NCBI RefSeq assembly: GCF_000297115.1
Contig: NZ_CAKP01000082.1
Span: 1 to 64,000, forward strand
DNA from: Caloramator australicus RC3
GTDB lineage: Bacteria; Bacillota; Clostridia; Clostridiales; Caloramatoraceae
Length of the DNA: 64,000 nt
Direction: 5' to 3'
Shown: positions 61,716 through 64,000 of the stretch, in pieces
Layout of the letters: every line of letters starts with the position of its first letter
Position numbering within the stretch: the first letter of the stretch is position 1
Made by a program: the position numbers and the translations under genes
The notes under the pieces: generated by a model
The model's database searches: none
What the model was told of the DNA's origin: nothing
Seen by the model: only the letters and a program-made list of their open reading frames with translations

Positions 61716-62477
61716 TTGGATGGAATAATATGCTGTTTAACAATGTACGAGGAAGAAATACTGAAGATCTATAAAGATAGTAAAGGTCGTTATGGTGCTC
61801 CCAAAATACATAAAGTGCTTCGTGAAGAAAGAGGACATGCCATAAGCCTTAAGAGAGTCCAAAGGATTATGAAAAAACTAAATATAAAATCCATAATTAT
61901 CAAAAAATTCAGACCTCACTCTTCCAAAAGCAAAATAGAGGCTAAAGAAAACGTTTTGAAAAGAGATTTTTCAACAACTACAATAAATGAAAAATGGGTT
62001 ACTGATATAACTTATATTTATACACTTAAAGACGGATGGTGCTATCTTGCTTCAGTTTTGGATTTTCATACAAAGAAAATTATTGGCTATGCTTTTTCAA
62101 AGACTATGGATACAGAACTAGCTATAAAGGCTGTAGAAAATGCCTACATAACTCAAAAACCAAAGAATACTGTTATACTCCACAGTGATTTGGGCTCCCA
62201 ATATACAAGCTCTAAATTTGATGATTATCTTAATGAACATAATATAGTTCATTCCTTTAGCGGCAAGGGATGTCCCTATGACAATGCTTGTATAGAATCC
62301 TTTCATGCTACACTAAAAAAGGAAGAAGTAAACTTAGCTACATACTATGACTTTGATGCTGCAAGGCTAGCTATATTTGAATATATAGAATCCTGGTACA
62401 ACAGAAAAAGGCCTCATAGCAGTATCGGTTATATGACTCCTCAACAGCTTGAAGATGCTTTAAGAAAAACTGCATAA
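61716..62477 (+). pseudogene. IS3-family transposase OrfB, 5'-truncated
   Basis: DDE transposase of the IS150/IS3 group. Present: KIYKDSKGRYGAPKIHKVLREERGH, RDFSTTTINEKWVTDITYI (first Asp), VILHSDLGSQYTS (second Asp) and NACIESFHATLKKEE (Glu), ending WYNRKRPHSSIGYMTPQQLE. The N-terminal 40-60 residues and OrfA are missing: the frame begins just beyond the right end of the DDE transposon, which must have cut it. The TTG at 61716 has no ribosome site. Confidence 0.85.
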
Positions 62478-62518
62478 AAATTTGAGCTTTTGTGTCTACT
62501 ATATTGACATAAATCCAA
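62478..62518. mobile_element. Right end of the IS3 element
   Basis: Between the transposase stop and the resumed SMR frame lies TTTTGTGTCTACTATATTGACA, with a TGACA-like terminus typical of IS3-family ends. The exact boundary is uncertain. Confidence 0.45.
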
Positions 62519-62641
62519 ACTATTGGTAGTGTAGTCTTAGGTATTATTTTATTTAAAGAACCGATTAATTTGATGCGTCTGATTTGTATTGTATTTATAG
62601 TTGTTGGAATCGTTGGTCTAAAAATAATATCGTTAGACTAA
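62519..62641 (+). pseudogene. 3' fragment of an SMR-family multidrug efflux gene
   Basis: 40 codons, TIGSVVLGIILFKEPINLMRLICIVFIVVGIVGLKIISLD, match the last helix and a half of small multidrug resistance (EmrE/SugE-type) proteins, where GxxLGxxxFKEP...IxGLK is conserved. The first two thirds are replaced by the IS3 element, so it was probably disrupted by that insertion. Confidence 0.75.
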
Positions 62642-62749
62642 TAATCTCATATAGTTTAGAAAGAATAAAAAATAAGTATTACTTTACCGAAAATAAGTGT
62701 TAAGCGTAAAATATGTAGCTATCTTATTTTAATATGAGGAGGAATTAAA

Positions 62750-63457
62750 ATGAAAAAGTTCGTTATTGAAGATGATTTTTGGAGTTTATTTCCTTATGCA
62801 AAGATAGGAATCATTATCTGCAATGGTATAGATAACTCCATAAAGAATGAAGAGAAATACAAAGAAATGCTTTTAGAGGCAGAAAAGGAAGCCTTAAAAT
62901 ATCTACAGAATGAAGAATTTAGCAGTAACGAAGTAATAAAAGTTTGGAGAGAGGCATTTCAAAAGTTTAAAACAAAAAAGGGTGCAAGGTCATCTATTGA
63001 GGCGTTATTAAAGAGAGTGCATAACGGGAACCATTTAAGGACTATTAATCCGCTAGTTGACATTTATAACTGTATATCATTAAGATATGCATTACCATGT
63101 GGTGGTGAGGATATTGATACATTTGTTGGTGATATTAGATTGACTAAGGCTGTTGGTAATGAAAATTTTATTACATTAGGAACGGATAAAAGTGAACCTC
63201 CATATGAAGGTGAGATAGTATATAAAGATGATGTAGGAGCAATTTGCAGGTGTTGGAATTGGCGGGAATCAGTAAGAACAATGATCACTGAAAATACAAA
63301 GAATGCTTTTTTGTGCATCGAATTAATTGATGAAAAAAGAACAGAAGCGTTTGAGAATGCTTTGAAAGATTTGGCAAAAACAGTACAGGATAATCTAGGC
63401 GGAACATGTAAGATTTCAATTCTTGATATTAACAATAAAGAAATATTAATAAAGTAA
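62750..63457 (+). CDS. B3/B4 (tRNA-binding) domain protein
   Basis: 235 aa. The domain is the B3/B4 fold of phenylalanyl-tRNA synthetase beta, found alone in many bacteria: FKTKKGARSSIEALLKRV, NPLVDIYNCISLRYALPCGGEDID, ITLGTDKSEPPYEGEIVYKDDVGAICRCWNWRESVRT. Stand-alone members are thought to edit or bind aminoacyl-tRNA or metabolites; substrate unknown. Start follows GAGGAGG. The radical SAM gene begins 18 nt after its stop, so they may be co-expressed. Confidence 0.85.
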   Translation: MKKFVIEDDFWSLFPYAKIGIIICNGIDNSIKNEEKYKEMLLEAEKEALKYLQNEEFSSNEVIKVWREAFQKFKTKKGARSSIEALLKRVHNGNHLRTINPLVDIYNCISLRYALPCGGEDIDTFVGDIRLTKAVGNENFITLGTDKSEPPYEGEIVYKDDVGAICRCWNWRESVRTMITENTKNAFLCIELIDEKRTEAFENALKDLAKTVQDNLGGTCKISILDINNKEILIK

Positions 63458-63475
63458 TTTAAGGAGGATAAGGTG

Positions 63476-64000
63476 ATGGGGGTTTTCAGTTATAAAGATA
63501 TTTATATTGAAGATAGAAGGAGGGTACTGGAGGTAAATATACTTCCTGAAAAGTATTGTAACTTTGACTGTATATTTTGTCCTATAGGAAGGTCGCAAAA
63601 TAAGGTGGATACCCAAAAGTCATTTGATGAAATGGAAAATTCATTAAAAGAACTGGAAATCATTATTGAAAATACAAAAGCAGAATTAGTCTTTATTAAC
63701 TCAAAAGGAGAAGCCTTAATCAATGATAAAATTGGCGATATTATTGATCTAATTAAAGATAAAGGTTTACCTGTAAGACTGCTTTCTAATGGATATTTAC
63801 TGGGTAGAGATGAATATATGAAAATTGCTGATAAATGTGATGAGGTTATTGGAGAGATAAAAGTAATAAAAGAAGAGGATTTTCAAAAAATCCAAAGACC
63901 GATTGAAGGGTATACGTTAGAAGAATATATTTCAAACATGGTTTCCTTTAATAAACAATACAATGGTAAATTTATATTAGAAATAACTATAATTAAAGGT
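63476..64000 (+). CDS. Radical SAM protein (COG0731-like), 3' end outside window
   Basis: 175 codons, open to the window edge. The iron-sulphur motif is YCNFDCIFC (CxxxCxxC) at residues about 31-38, in the sequence LEVNILPEKYCNFDCIFCPIGR; then FINSKGEALIN and VRLLSNGYLL, typical of the SAM-binding TIM barrel. It resembles the wybutosine-like Fe-S oxidoreductase group (COG0731). Reaction unknown. ATG 63476 is 8 nt after AAGGAGG. Confidence 0.8.
   Translation, partial: MGVFSYKDIYIEDRRRVLEVNILPEKYCNFDCIFCPIGRSQNKVDTQKSFDEMENSLKELEIIIENTKAELVFINSKGEALINDKIGDIIDLIKDKGLPVRLLSNGYLLGRDEYMKIADKCDEVIGEIKVIKEEDFQKIQRPIEGYTLEEYISNMVSFNKQYNGKFILEITIIKG

Overview
AT-rich chromosomal DNA of a low-GC Gram-positive, most likely a clostridium (a thermophilic Caloramator/Fervidicella-like genus is a guess). 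The evidence is the Firmicute order rapZ-yvcK-whiA, a ytoI-dnaE neighbourhood, pfkA-pyk, strong AGGAGG ribosome sites, consensus sigma-A promoters, clostridial LexA boxes and a ydaO-type c-di-AMP riboswitch.

Positions 1-35969 are mostly conserved housekeeping sequence on the + strand. A truncated IS200/IS605 tnpB with its right end opens the window. A twin P-loop protein follows, then a minus-strand secreted protein behind a c-di-AMP riboswitch. Next come LexA-controlled uvrB-uvrA, a cell-envelope group (YdcF-like, FHA, RodA/FtsW, class B PBP) and a second LexA-controlled unit (YdjM-like membrane protein, uvrC, PHP hydrolase, frameshifted rRNA methyltransferase). murB, hisC, a zinc/manganese ABC transporter, PHP-rapZ-yvcK-whiA-ytoI-dnaE, pfkA-pyk and an rRNA uridine methyltransferase complete it. 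Two 216-225 bp tnpB-less IS605 derivatives lie at 1674-1898 and 19768-19983. A 218-nt folded palindromic element sits between dnaE and pfkA.

Positions 36000-43430 are an accessory block with visibly higher GC in places: an ECF-type sigma factor and DUF4367 anti-sigma, a DUF6147-like secreted protein, a PPC/caspase-like secreted protein split by an in-frame TGA, several lipoproteins, and decayed fragments. Two copies of a TGTCAC-N18-GTYTTA promoter are probably targets of the local sigma factor.

Positions 43430-58000 are a mosaic: an IS21 remnant with frameshifted istB, then phage tail-region genes, the last of which is truncated where a serine-recombinase element begins. That element (about 47508-57984, bounded by an 11-bp identity) holds a broken recombinase, a large adenine DNA methyltransferase, a PLD-SNF2 helicase, a small unknown protein and an unusual double-HNH/triple-HTH protein. 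This is the best candidate for an undescribed defence system.

Positions 58000-62650 are nested transposons: a transposase stub, a three-gene DDE transposon (ATPase, DDE transposase, DUF6431-like zinc protein) with visible inverted ends, and a 5'-truncated IS3 element that has destroyed an SMR-type efflux gene. The window ends in a B3/B4-domain protein and the start of a radical SAM gene.
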